Origin: Diphasiastrum complanatum
Taxonomy: Eukaryota > Streptophyta > Lycopodiopsida > Lycopodiales > Lycopodiaceae
Direction of reading: 5' to 3'
Length of the DNA stretch: 64,000 bases
Assembly: GCA_029204225.1 (NCBI GenBank)
Contig: CM055100.1
Location: forward strand, 61,148,600 to 61,212,599
Shown here: piece by piece, positions 1-10,983 of the stretch
Layout of the letters: each line of letters starts with the position of its first letter
Numbering within the stretch: position 1 is the stretch's first letter
The notes under the pieces: generated by a model
Told to the model about the DNA's origin: nothing
Databases searched by the model: none
What the model saw: only the letters and a program-made list of their open reading frames with translations
Position numbers and translations under genes: made by a program

Positions 1-19
1 TTGTTGGGTAAAAGAAAAA

Positions 20-74
20 GGTCACAAGCATAAAAGTACCTACTAATAGCAATTGTTGCTCTTTGCTTGTGACC
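20..74. repeat. 11-bp inverted repeat
   Basis: GGTCACAAGCA at 20-30 is matched by its reverse complement TGCTTGTGACC at 64-74, a perfect 11-bp stem with a 33-nt loop. No neighbouring gene explains it; it could be the end of a fold-back repeat. Confidence 0.5.
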
Positions 75-874
75 CTAGTATCATGTAGTCAAAATCAACA
101 CACCCTTTCCCATAGAGCCTTGTCGGCGCCGTTGAATCCACCCTGCTATCGGATGCAACACCAAATTGCAAAGCATAGTTCCTAACGAACCTCGATTCTT
201 TGACCTTTCACATCTTATGTCCAGAAATAGAAACTCACACCTTTCTCAACGTCAAGTGTAATGTGAAACTTAGATGTTGTTATACCCATGGGACTTTATT
301 TTTACTGTTAATTCATCTTATCAAGGTTATAGGGCCCATTCTTAAAATGGCCTTTAGAGTCCATACAAGTTTGACACTTCATGTTCATCCTATGAGGAAT
401 AACATTTGTTGAATATTCAATTCCACAGGTTGTTGGTGTTTGGCTCTCCACTCTTGAGCCTCTTACGACCTACGCTTTCCTACTGTCCCATCTATTTGGA
501 TGTCTCCACATTAGGAGAATAGTGTGGGATTCATTTGCTGCAATATTAGCTTTGAGTTTTTCTCTCTCAATTTTAGATTCCTCTTTCACTATTTTGCATA
601 TTTAAAAGTGTTCAATGTCTCTTGATTATAGCATCTCTAGATTCAACCCAATAACATTTGAAATCACCTACATTTGGATCAAAGCAACTAAGATCCAATG
701 TCCTACCCCCAACTTTGCATTTTTTCAGGATGTCCTCTTGGCATTCTTGAAAAGCATTTGTGTTCATATCACATTTTTTCGTGTAGATTTGTATCAAAAG
801 AATAATGCTAGAAGGGGCAAAGTCTTCATCTAGAACTTGCATGCCTAAAACTAAATTGAGCAAGTTATGGAGAT
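75..874. other. no recognisable gene
   Basis: Only short overlapping open frames on both strands are present, with no family motif. Nothing is supported here; it may be the decayed 5' flank or LTR of the copia remnant that follows. Confidence 0.5.
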
Positions 875-877
875 TCT

Positions 878-913
<36 letters not shown>

Positions 914-977
914 CTCCTCTCTCTCTCTCTCTCTCCTCCTCTCTCTCTCTCCTCTACTCTCTCTCTCTCTCTCTCTC
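875..977. repeat. interrupted (CT)n microsatellite
   Basis: About 100 bp of CT dinucleotides, broken by several CCT interruptions. Confidence 0.9.
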
Positions 978-1023
978 ATAGAGCGAAAGAGAATAGAAGC
1001 CAAATCTGGTTTATGATCAGATT

Positions 1024-2500
1024 TTGCCTATAAGGAATTCTCCTAATCTTTTTTGTGATACTTCATGGTTGAAAAAGGAGAATTTATTTCCCTTGGTGGA
1101 AGTTCCCAAATTAGATGATAAAACTTACATGGTTTGGAAATTCGAAAATCAGAATATTTTGGTTATGTTAGATCTATGGGATTTGACAATAGAGAAAAGA
1201 ATCTCCTCCTCTTGAAAATGACTGCATCTAATGAGGAGGATGCAACTTTCAAGAGAAATTTTTTCTTTAAAAAAAAGAGTTAGCTAGAGCACTAGCCATA
1301 ATCAACACGTTTTTGAAAGATAGCCCTTATTCCACTTGTCACTGACTGTCAAATCACGTAGGGAGGCTTGAGAGAAATTCCACAAACGTTGAGACATCTT
1401 CCACTAGGATCCTCTCCCAAGCAAAGGTTTCATACCTTGACAATGAATGAGGGAGAAGCTATGGCACCATACTTGATGCGAATCAAAAATGTCACCACAA
1501 TAAATGTTAGAAAGAAACCACCAAGCTATGATGATGTGGCTGGAAAAAGAATTAAGATCCCAAACTTCTGGGACAACAAAGGTTAATAACAATCTCAAGC
1601 TCTTGTTGTTATAACAACAAGAAAATTCCAAAAATAAGAAGAAACAAGGTTCTATTGTTTTCTCTAACAATTCTAAGTGTTTTATTTGTGTCGGAAAAAT
1701 CAACAGGCAGCATAATATTGGTTCAAGGATGAATCCCATCTAAGGTGAAGCAAAGTCAAGTCTCTTCTTTTTCAACAAACAAGTACAAGGCCCTTGTTCT
1801 CTATTGTGGAAAGAGCATAAATTCAACATCGAATTGTTGTATCAAACAAGCTGCCAATGGAAGCACGAGGTCAAATGGAAATCAAACTTCTCAATCAAGC
1901 GACGCGAACCAAAGACGAACCAACCAAACTTGGGTTGGCTGGTAGTCTTAGTGATGAGTACCTATTCCATGGTGAATCCAAACTCAACAAGCAACAAGAA
2001 ATGGGTAACATGTTATCTAAAGCATACAACTAATTAAGGACTGGAATATGCCGAGATAGACATGTTCAAATTGTTGGGCTATTGTGATGCCAATTGGGCA
2101 GTGATCCCACAAATTGGAGTTCAATTTTCCGAATATGTTTTCACTTGGTTCAACTGCGGTAATTTGTCTTTGTAAGAAGCAGCTTCTACAGCGATAATAT
2201 CCTCTACCAAAGCTGAGTATAGAGCTGCAACAATAGCCGCTTGTGAATGTGTTTGGCTACGCACCTTATTGGAAGATTGTGGCTTGCATCAACCAAATCC
2301 AACGCAGATTTTTTGTGACAATCAAAGTTGCATATAGCTTGCAAAAAATCTCATTTTCAATGCGCGCACCAACATATTGAAATACACACTATCATTTCAG
2401 TCGTGAGAATGTACTAGCAGGGAGTTGGAGCTTATTTATTGCTCCACTGAATGACCAAGTTGTGGACATATTTATCAATAGACAAATTTAAAAATTTTCA
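1024..2500 (+). pseudogene. decayed Ty1-copia polyprotein, internally deleted
   Basis: Frame-shifted fragments of a copia polyprotein. At 1110-1200 the frame reads KLDDKTYMVWKFENQNILV, typical of the gag N-terminus. At 1430-1580 there is more gag (HTLTMNEGEAMAPYLMRIKN). Around 1670-1735 is a frame-shifted zinc knuckle beginning CFIC. The sequence then jumps to RNase H at about 2065-2460: SSTKAEYRAA, then IFCDNQS, then a degenerate HARTNI segment. Protease, integrase and RT are missing, so a large internal deletion is inferred. No LTR or primer-binding site was recognised. It is clearly non-functional and older than the nested elements to its right. Confidence 0.72.
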
Positions 2501-2689
2501 ACATGGTAATACATAGATGGTAATATTGAAATAGATGGACCATTTATGAAAAGATGGTAATACATAGAAATGGCCCATTCTATGAAGTTTTCTTAAATTG
2601 TTTTTCATTAATATTACCATCTAGGCATAAAAAAAACTAATAGAGGGTAGATCTTGCACTAAATTCAAATTCGACATTTGTGGAATACT

Positions 2690-3770
2690 TTGAAGTTTAA
2701 ATGGCCTAGTCTGAAATGTCATAGCATATCAGTCGATTTAGAAGTTGAAGTATGAAGAGCTCATCTATTTTTGTAGAGTAACAATGGCTTAGCTTATAAA
2801 GATAGTCATTCTCCTACCGAAAGCTTAAACTTTCCTAGATTTGTTAATAATAGTGCAGCCATCTGTATCGAATTCGACCCTATGACCAAAATCAATGATC
2901 TGCTTATTGAAAGCAGTTTGGAAAGAAGAACCTTTTGAAATTCTTCACCTTCAGATGATTTTATTCTTTTAGTATTCTCCTTGACAACTCTGAATGTCAA
3001 TGATTTCTAGTCATGGTGTCTCGGTGTGAGTCATTGTTTTGTTTGCCTCCTAAGTCCAAATACCAAGAATCGATTATCCCATGCCTGTTCTCCAACTTTG
3101 GTCATGAAAGTTTGCTTCATTTTTTTCTTGTGGTTGAGTCGAGTTGTTGGAAACTGCTTCCTCTTTTCATTGTTGTATTTCAAAACTACGGTCCTTGATA
3201 AGGTTACCAGTCCTGTTACAATATTTACAGAATAGTTTTTTTCTTGGCTGGAACGATGAAGTCGCATGGATTCGATCTAGACTGCATGTTACTCTTTTTG
3301 TCATGATAGTCTAACTTTGTCGATCTCTTGGATCTAGACTTCTGAATTTTCTTTGAGAATAGAGCTTGAGGATCCGATCATGAGCTGGAGGAGGATCCAT
3401 TTCGTCTGATCTCGTCTTGAAAATAGCATCGAAATGACTCTTAATAGAGTGAGATGTTGTTGGGTTGAAATTGTCGTGACCCAGGTTCGAAAGCTTCAAG
3501 TAGACTAGATAGTAGGGTCATAACTGCATCGGAATCTTCAATGACTGATCCAGTTGCAGTCATCTGCTCCATGGATTTTTGAATGTGTTATGGCTCAGAA
3601 CATCCCTGATATCATAGAGGGTTGCTAGGATGTCCAAGCATCCTTTGCAGTCTGAGCAACTCGAATATGACTGATTGAGAGTCTTTCATGTTCAGAGTAA
3701 TCAAGACAAATGTCTTGCCATCTCTCTGTCTCCATTTTGGTGATGTTGTTGCATCAACCTCAAGCTTGAC
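2690..3770 (-). pseudogene. Ty1-copia gag/protease remnant, outermost host of the nest (3' part)
   Basis: Read on the minus strand in shifting frames, this is copia gag resembling the elements at 24.5 and 33.7 kb. Seen in order are KWRQRDGKTFVLITLN, then EQMTATGSVIEDSDAVMTLL (close to the equivalent part of E4), a zinc knuckle FCKYCNRTGN, and at about 2800-2900 a protease/pre-integrase stretch RVEFDTDGCTIINKSRKV. The gag is cut at 3771 by element E2. Its N-terminal part resumes beyond E2 at 14442. Stops and frameshifts throughout make it a pseudogene. No integrase, RT or LTR follows to the left, so it is truncated. Confidence 0.7.
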
Positions 3771-3775
3771 CTTTG

Positions 3776-4101
3776 TGTAAATAATTTCAAATCAATTAAG
3801 ATCCAATTCCATAAAATGATCTTGAGTTGACAATAGACCAAATCTACCAATCGTGCCAATGTGAAAAAATCAACATCTATTTAATGAAAGATGCAAACCT
3901 ACTAAAAACTTGATCAAACATCAAACATAAGATATGATGAAGTTGTTGTCCGTACAAAAATAGTACCCTATTGTATTTCACACGTGTGGATCCAAAAATA
4001 ACATTTAACAAGCATTCTACACACAAAATTGCAAAATACCACTAATATAGTGCATCAATGGATAGTAGAACCAAAGAAAACCATGTATAAGCATGAATGA
4101 G

Positions 4102-4184
<83 letters not shown>

Positions 4185-4260
4185 AAAAAAAAAAAATTGG
4201 CCTCAATTGCCAAATATCCAAATATAACCAAAATAGTAAAACTAGTTGAAATCTTTCACA
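3776..4260 (-). repeat. E2 3' LTR (left)
   Basis: 485 bp, beginning TGTAAATAATTTC and ending TTTCACA. It aligns with the right LTR at both ends. The middle ~230 bp seen in the right copy is missing and a (GA)n tract (about 4105-4181) sits there instead. It contains GTCCGTACA at about 3947 and CACACGTGTG at about 3979. Confidence 0.85.
4105..4181. repeat. (GA)n microsatellite inside the E2 LTR
   Basis: About 77 bp of GA repeats followed by a poly-A stretch. The same place in the other E2 LTR has only a few GA units (about 14120), so the tract expanded, with deletion, after insertion. Confidence 0.9.
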
Positions 4261-4915
4261 CTTCCTCTTCAACTAGTTTGAGCATAGACTTTGAAAACAC
4301 TCCAAGTGAAGTCCTATGCTTCATGAACAAGTCTTTTCCCAATGTTTTGGTGAAGATATCAGCTACACATTCTTTTGAGGACACATGTTGAAGCTCCACC
4401 TCTTTTGACATGACTTGCTCCCTCACAAAGTTTTGACATACCACTTCAATATGCCATGGAGAATCACATAGAATGTAAATGAAATCATTTCTCCATGCTA
4501 TCAACTTTGAACTCTCTGAAAAAATACAGCAAACAAACAGTAAACTTGAGTGATCAACATTTGCTTGCATGTCTCCTCCTCCTTTTTCTTTTGTTGCCAT
4601 GTATCCACCATGACACTCCATGAATGAGCCTTCATTTTCATCTTGCCACAAGAAACCATCAAGCCTTAAAAATTTATAAGTGAGTACATCAATGATACTA
4701 ATCCAGCATCACATGACTCCGTAAACCAAGCAAGTTTTACTAGTCCATCTTCAAGATCTACTTGACACAAGAAAATGATCATGAATTCACCAAAAATTGA
4801 CAATCTCCCAAACATTGGCACACTCAGTAGCTCAACACTTGAGAACTTAGCCATGGATGAGTGATAAAATGAACCTCTAACAGATTCATTTCCATTAACA
4901 AAACCAACCAAAAAT
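4256..4915 (-). pseudogene. E2 polyprotein C-terminal end plus unassigned segment
   Basis: From about 4260 to 4480 the minus strand encodes the end of copia RNase H: HIEVVCQNFVREQV, then ELQHVSSKECVADIFTKTLG, then a terminal SKSMLKLVEEEV. Upstream, 4480-4915 lacks the RNase H core and RT. Instead a frame open to 4672 (containing LSVPMFGRLSIFGEFMIIFL) runs continuously, across the E1 insertion site, from the E2 integrase side. I do not recognise this stretch as copia. Confidence 0.6.
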
Positions 4916-4920
4916 GCTAG

Positions 4921-5649
4921 TGTGAAGTTTTTAGCACGTGTATACTTCACCACACACCCTACAGGATCTTACTGAGGTGTTGTGATTGCACAAGATTGAT
5001 CAAAGAACATATTACTTGAAAAATCTAAGGCAAGAGCACAATGGCATACAACAGACTGAAAAAACTAACTTCTCACTAAAAGGATACAATGTCAGAAATA
5101 ATTCTAAGTGCTCAGTATGGGAAAAACAACCCGCTCTCGGGTAGAGAGAAAAAATATACACTAGAAAACTCAGATAGAGAGAGAATGAGTCCGAAACCCC
5201 AAAATCTCATTATTCACAATATGGCAAAAGATGCCAAATCTCCCCTACATCAAAGTGGCTCAAGTTCCTACAGTGGTGTTGCATGGAAAGTCCATTTAAC
5301 TCAGTTAACTCAACCACTAAGGATCCACATGTGTAATTGCATGTATGGATATTGCATGTACTGCATGTCAACTCATAAAACTGCCTAGACATGTGTAGAT
5401 CACAGAAACCACTTTGCATGTTGCATGCACTAATTGCATATGGCTTGCATGCATACAGAATAACATTGCATGCTATCTAAACTTTTGCATGACATCAAAT
5501 TTGAATCTACCTAACTCAAACTCGACCTATTCTGAAAGGTTATGTGCTCAATTCACATACCTTTATGTATAACATAGTTTACAGTGGAAATTATCATGGA
5601 CATGGCCCCAAAACTCGAGATAGGAAGATATTTTTTACTAATCTTCACA
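4921..5649 (-). repeat. E1 3' LTR (left)
   Basis: 729 bp, TG...CA. Between 5280 and 5491 it carries about nine TGCATG motifs. The matching LTR of E7 has the same length and the same motif cluster. Confidence 0.9.
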
Positions 5650-8600
5650 CTCCTTAGAATATATGTTCTTATCCAACATAGACTTTGAAATTAGGCCAAG
5701 GTTAGACCTCATCTTGATAAAGACATTCTTGAGTAATGACTTGGTGAAAAGATCTGCAACACGATTTGAAAATCCAACATGCTCCAATAAGATCTCTCTC
5801 CCAATGACTTTTTCTCTTACAAAATGATGAGCTACCTCGATGTGTTTGCTCCTTGCATGGAAAACAGGATTGTTTGCAAGAGCCTGAGCCGAGATGTTAT
5901 CATTCTTGATAATTGGAAGATCTTCATCTGCATAACATTGTAGTTCCAAAAGTAGCCTTTTGATCCATAAAACCTCCTTTGTTGTGGTTGTAAGAGATTT
6001 GTACTCAGCTTTACAGGATGATAAGGATATAGTTATTTGCTTCTTTGATAGCCAAGAAACCAAGTTTTCTCCAAGAAAAATCGTATAAGCACTTGTGAAT
6101 TTTCTATCCAACCTGTCTCCTGCAAAATCTGAATATTGAAAAAGCAATCAAAGTCAGATCTTCTCCTTTTGTAGAATAATCCATAATCCAAGGTAGAAGA
6201 TATGTACCTCAAAAAAAATTTAGCCAACTTCCAGTGATATAACTTTGGATCCCGCATGTGTTGACTTAACTTATGCACAGTAAAGCTTAGATCAGGTCTA
6301 GTCATTGTTAACCATATAAGTGAGCCAATAAGACTCCTATAAAGAGTGATGTCCACAATGGATTTTTCATCATCTTTCATAGGAACTTTTACAATATGCT
6401 CCATAGGTGTGTATATGCCTTTACAGTTTTCCATCTGAAATTTTTTGAGCATGGAAAATGCATATCTACTTTGACTAATAAAGGCTTGACCTTTCCAAAA
6501 TCTATTTCAAGGCCTAAAATATAGTGAAGAACTTCTAAATCCTGCATCTTAAACTCACTACCAAGTGCAGGCTTAGTTTCTTCAACTAGCTTCTCATTAT
6601 CTCCACAAAGTATGATATCATCAACATAGATGAGAAGAATAACTACAAAGTTATCTACAAACTTATAATACAAAAAGGGGTCATATCCACTAAGACAAAA
6701 TTCGAGTGATATGAGATAGGAGTTGAGCCTTGCATACCAAGACCTTGGTGCCTGTTTCAGTCCATAGAGACTTTTGAACAAAAGACAAACTTTTGATTCA
6801 TCACCTTCTTCCACAAAACCTGAAGGCTGCTCCATGTAAATCTCTTCCTCAAGGTAACCATTGAGAAAGGCATTAGAAACATCAAGCTGGAACATTTTCC
6901 AATTGTGAAAACATGCAAGAGATATGAGTATTCTGATTGTTACCATTTTTACAACTGGTGCAAAGGTATTTTCATAGTCAAGACCTTTGATTTGTGAGTA
7001 GCCTTTGGCACAAAGTCTTGCTTTATACTTATTGATAGATCTAGCATGATTATACTTGATTCTGAAAACCCACTTACATCCAATCACATGCACGTTGTTT
7101 GGTGGCTCCACAAGCTCCCATGTGTTGTTTGACATCAAGCCTTCAAACTCTTGGGTCATTGCTTCAACCCACTTCTCGGATTGAAGTGCTTCTTGGACAT
7201 CCTTAGGCTCTTCATCTGATATGAAAGTGGCATGATAGGAAGTTTCACCTTCCACTTGCCTTCCTTCAGCATCATATGTGAGCCTTATTGGCTCAGATCT
7301 CTCTCTTGTAGATCATCTTGGTGTAGTTGCTTGAAGTTGCTCCTCCTCAAGCCTCGGCCTTACCACTTCTTGAGCAGCATCAAGATTGATGATTGTAGAT
7401 CTTGCATGAGACTCTTTGATCTGTGCATCATCCAAGTTAAACTTCTGATCTTCATGGAAGATCACATCTCTACTAACAACATTCTTGTCAATAGAGAGAA
7501 GATATATTTTGTATGCTTTTTTAGTAGATGCATATCTTACCAAAATTCCTTTAACAGCACTAGAATCTTCTTTCTTCCTAGTCTCTAAAGGTACATGCAC
7601 AAAGCATACACAGCCAAAAATTCTAAGATGATCTACCTTAGACTTTTTCTTTACAACATCTCAAATGGTGTTTTTCCTCCTATTGCAAGATTAGAAAGCC
7701 TTTACAAAGATAGTTTGAACATGCAACTGCTTCTCCCTAAAATTCTTTAGGTAGTGTAGCTTCTAGCCTAATGGCTTTTGCACATTCACACAAAGTTCTA
7801 TTTTTTCTCTCAGCAACTCCATTTTGCTGAGGAGTATAAGAACAAGAATATTCTCTTTGTATTCCCTCTCTCTCACAAAAGTCTTTAAACTTATTGGAAG
7901 TGTATTCACCTCCACTGTCACTTCTCAAAGCTTTTAACTTGAACGTAAATTGCTTTTATACATAAGCTTTGAAAGTAAGAAAAACATCATAAACCATGGC
8001 TTTTGAAGACAACATATAGATCCAATAATATCTTGTATAATCATCTACAAAGAAAACAAAGCAATTTGCTCATCCTTTGCTTTTGGTTGATGAGAAATGA
8101 ACATCAGAGTGCACGAGTTCAAATGGTTGCTTGGTTTTGAGGCTTGATCTAGGAAAAGGCCTTCTGTGAGATTTTGCCAAAACACAAGCTTCACAAGGTT
8201 GAAGCTCCTTTGACAGTGTCTTTGGTAGTCCAGCAGCTTTTTCCTCCTTGACCATAGATTACATGACTTTGAAATTGGGATGACCCAATCTCTTATGCCA
8301 CAGATCCTCCTGAAGAACCTTGGTCTCATAAGCAATATTTGAAATGTTAGCACACTCCCTAGAATCTAGTTTGTACAACTTTCCAATTCTAGATCCTCTA
8401 GCAATAACTTCATTCTCTCTTGAGATTATACACTTGTCAACTTGAAACTTGACATCCAATCCACTATCAAACAACTGTCCTACACTAATGAGATTTTTTG
8501 TTAGTCTAGGTACATAAAGTACATCATTCAAACAAAAAGATTTTGATGATGATGCATGCAGTGGAATACTACCTATTCCTTCAATTCTACACTCTACATC

Positions 8601-9650
8601 ATTAGCAATATAGATTGATCTTTTTGCACCTAGATATGGCATGAGATTTATAAAAGAGTTTCTAGAACTAGACATATGGGAACTAGCCCCACTATCTATC
8701 CACCAGATCTCTTCATTCTTGAAAGGTAAAGATGATAAACTAGACATCATTAAAGAATCCTCTCTTTCACTCTCAACACCCTCACACTCATCCTCATTAG
8801 TAAGGTTAGCTTGTTTAGATTGGTTCTTCTTCCTGAAGCAGTTTGATGCATAGTGTCCTTTCTTGCCACAGAAAAAAACACTTGATCTTTGACAACTTCT
8901 TCTTGCCATTGGATGTTGCATCTTGTGAGGACTGATCCTCACCACCTTCTTTGGCTTTATCCTTTTTGAAGTGTTGTTGACCTTTGTCCTTGCCTCTTGA
9001 CTTGTCTCTGATGAAGAGTGTTTTGTTATCTCCACCATCTTTCAATGAAAGTCTGTTGATCCTCAGCATCTTGTTCTCTTGTCTGCTTTCTTCAGCAATG
9101 AAAACACCTTGTAGTGTCTCCAAGGATGGAAACTCCTCCTTGACAGCATAAGTCTGCACAATATTGTCATACTCATCTCTAAGTCCATTAAGGACTACTT
9201 GAACAAGTTCAGTGTTCTTAAGAACATCTCCAATACCAGCTAACTCTTGATGAAAAACTTTTACTCTCATTACATATGATGAAGCACTCTCATCTACTCT
9301 CTGATAACTTAGAAAGATTTGGTTTCTCTAAGTGTAAGCAATCTAGAAGTATTCTTGATTTCATAGATTGTTCTTAGAGTGTTCCAAGCCTCCTTGGCAG
9401 TGGTGCATGTACTGATCTCTCTTAACACTTCATTTGTTACATTCATTTTTATAAAATGAAGGGCAATTCCGGTTCTTTTGTTGAATGCTGCAGCTTCATT
9501 AGGTGTTGTAGGTTCTTCTTCAACTCCACTCACAATGTCCATTACATCTTGTAGAACCAATAATGATTTCATTCTAATCTTCCACATTGCATAATTGGAA
9601 GATGTTAATCTCTCACTGTGTTCCAAGAAATGTGAACCAGATGAAAACAT
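5650..9650 (-). pseudogene. E1 gag-pol polyprotein, frame-shifted
   Basis: Read right to left. Gag begins at 9650 (MFSSGSHFLEHSERLTSSNY), is frame-shifted near 9310, and continues to 8815. The zinc knuckle FFCGKKGHYASNC lies in the next frame. Protease (WWIDSGASSHM) is at about 8690 and pre-integrase LWHKRLGHPN near 8290. Integrase pieces include LRSDSGGEYTSNKF with PQQNGVAERKNRTL (7928-7737). RT (7255-6389) carries YVDD at about 6620. RNase H (6147-5638) includes NPVFHARSKHIEVAHHFVRE. Multiple frameshifts and stops inactivate it. The gag-to-knuckle shift at the T7 run (8872-8878) is shared with E7; the others seem private. Confidence 0.88.
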
Positions 9651-10396
9651 CTTCTCTAAATCTAGTGATGAAAAAGATGAAGTTGAAAGATGTTGCTTGC
9701 TATCTCAACCCAGGATCTAACAGTGATGATGTTGATCCAACCTATGAAATCTAGCAAGAGAATGTGAGATCAACTCTCAACACAGAAAATCTATCTATCT
9801 TGAATTTGAATCTTGCTTCAATCACAGAAATGAAGCACATGCAAGTAAGAAGTCTGTCTCTCTCACGAATTTCAAAGAACTGATAAATTGTCTAGGAACT
9901 TACTTTCAACTCAGACACAATAAATTGTGTGAAATGAAAAGTCTAAGACCTCAGAAAACTCACTTCTATCCAATTCTACTTGATTGATAGTGAAAATTGA
10001 TGAAATTGATGAAAAGAACTGATGTGTGCTCACTTTGGCATATCCTACGAGATGAGTACTCTCTCAAACTCTCTGATTTCCTAAAACTCTTCTAAAAACA
10101 AATCAAATTGATTTAGAAACTCGAGCAACACATTCTACTCTTCAATACCTATCCAACAAGCTATAAAACATCAAATTTGGATCATTCCTTGACAAGTAGC
10201 ACTCAAATAAAGAGAGTTGATTTCACACGTGTGAGCTCTCTGTCCGTACAGGGCTCAACTGAGGCAGATCAGGCTTGTTTTGATCCACATATGGCTAGTT
10301 TGTCAGCGAGTTTAAAGTCCTCTCCCAAATCCGAGTTCCTGTAAGCAAAAGCATTGTTGTTCTGATGTATACACCCTCACCTCTTCAAAGCATGAA

Positions 10397-10408
10397 GCTC
10401 TGATACCA
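10397..10408 (-). other. E1 primer-binding site
   Basis: TGGTATCAGAGC on the minus strand, directly adjoining the 5' LTR; complementary to the 3' end of plant initiator-Met tRNA, the usual copia primer. Confidence 0.9.
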
Positions 10409-10983
10409 TGTGAAGTTTTTAGCACGTATGAACTTCACCACACACCCTATAAGATCTTACTGAGGTGTTGTGATTGCACAAGATTGATCAAAGAACAGAT
10501 TACTTGAAAAAATCTAAGGCAATAGCACAATGGCATACAACAGACTAAAACAACTAACTTCTCACAATGAGAATTCAATGTCAGAAATAATTCTAAGTGC
10601 TCAGTATGGGAAAAACAGCCTGCTCTCGGGTAGAGAGAGAAACTCAACTACTAAGGATCCACATGTGTAACTGCATGCATGGATATTGCATGTACTGCAT
10701 GTCAACTCATAAAATTGCCTAAACATGTGTAGATCATAGAAACCACTTTGCATGTTGTATGCACTGATTGCATGTGGCTTGCATGCATACAGAATGACAT
10801 TGTATGTTATCTAAACTTTTGTGTGACATCAAATTTGAATCTACCTAACTCAAACTCGACCTATTCTAAAAGGTTATGTGCTCAATTCACATACCTTTAT
10901 GTACAACATAGTTTACAATGGAAATAATCATGGACATGGCCCCAAAACTCGAGATAGGAAGATATGTTTTACTTATCTTCACA
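10409..10983 (-). repeat. E1 5' LTR (right), internally deleted
   Basis: 575 bp. It matches 4921-5649 except for a missing ~150-bp block near 10640, corresponding to about 5149-5304 of the left copy. Confidence 0.88.

Larger units (their letters stand above)
4921..10983 (-). mobile_element. E1: Ty1-copia LTR retrotransposon inserted in E2
   Basis: A complete-length but decayed minus-strand copia element. The 5-bp target duplication GCTAG lies at 4916-4920 and 10984-10988. LTRs are 4921-5649 and 10409-10983, both TGTGAAG...CTTCACA. The primer-binding site is 10397-10408, and a short purine tract follows the 3' LTR at about 5650-5654. The LTRs are roughly 93% alike by eye over their first 200 bp, and the right one lacks ~150 bp, so the insertion is much older than E5. 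It belongs to the same family as E7 (44.5-49.7 kb, plus strand), with near-identical gag and RNase H and a 729-bp LTR of equal length. Confidence 0.92.
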
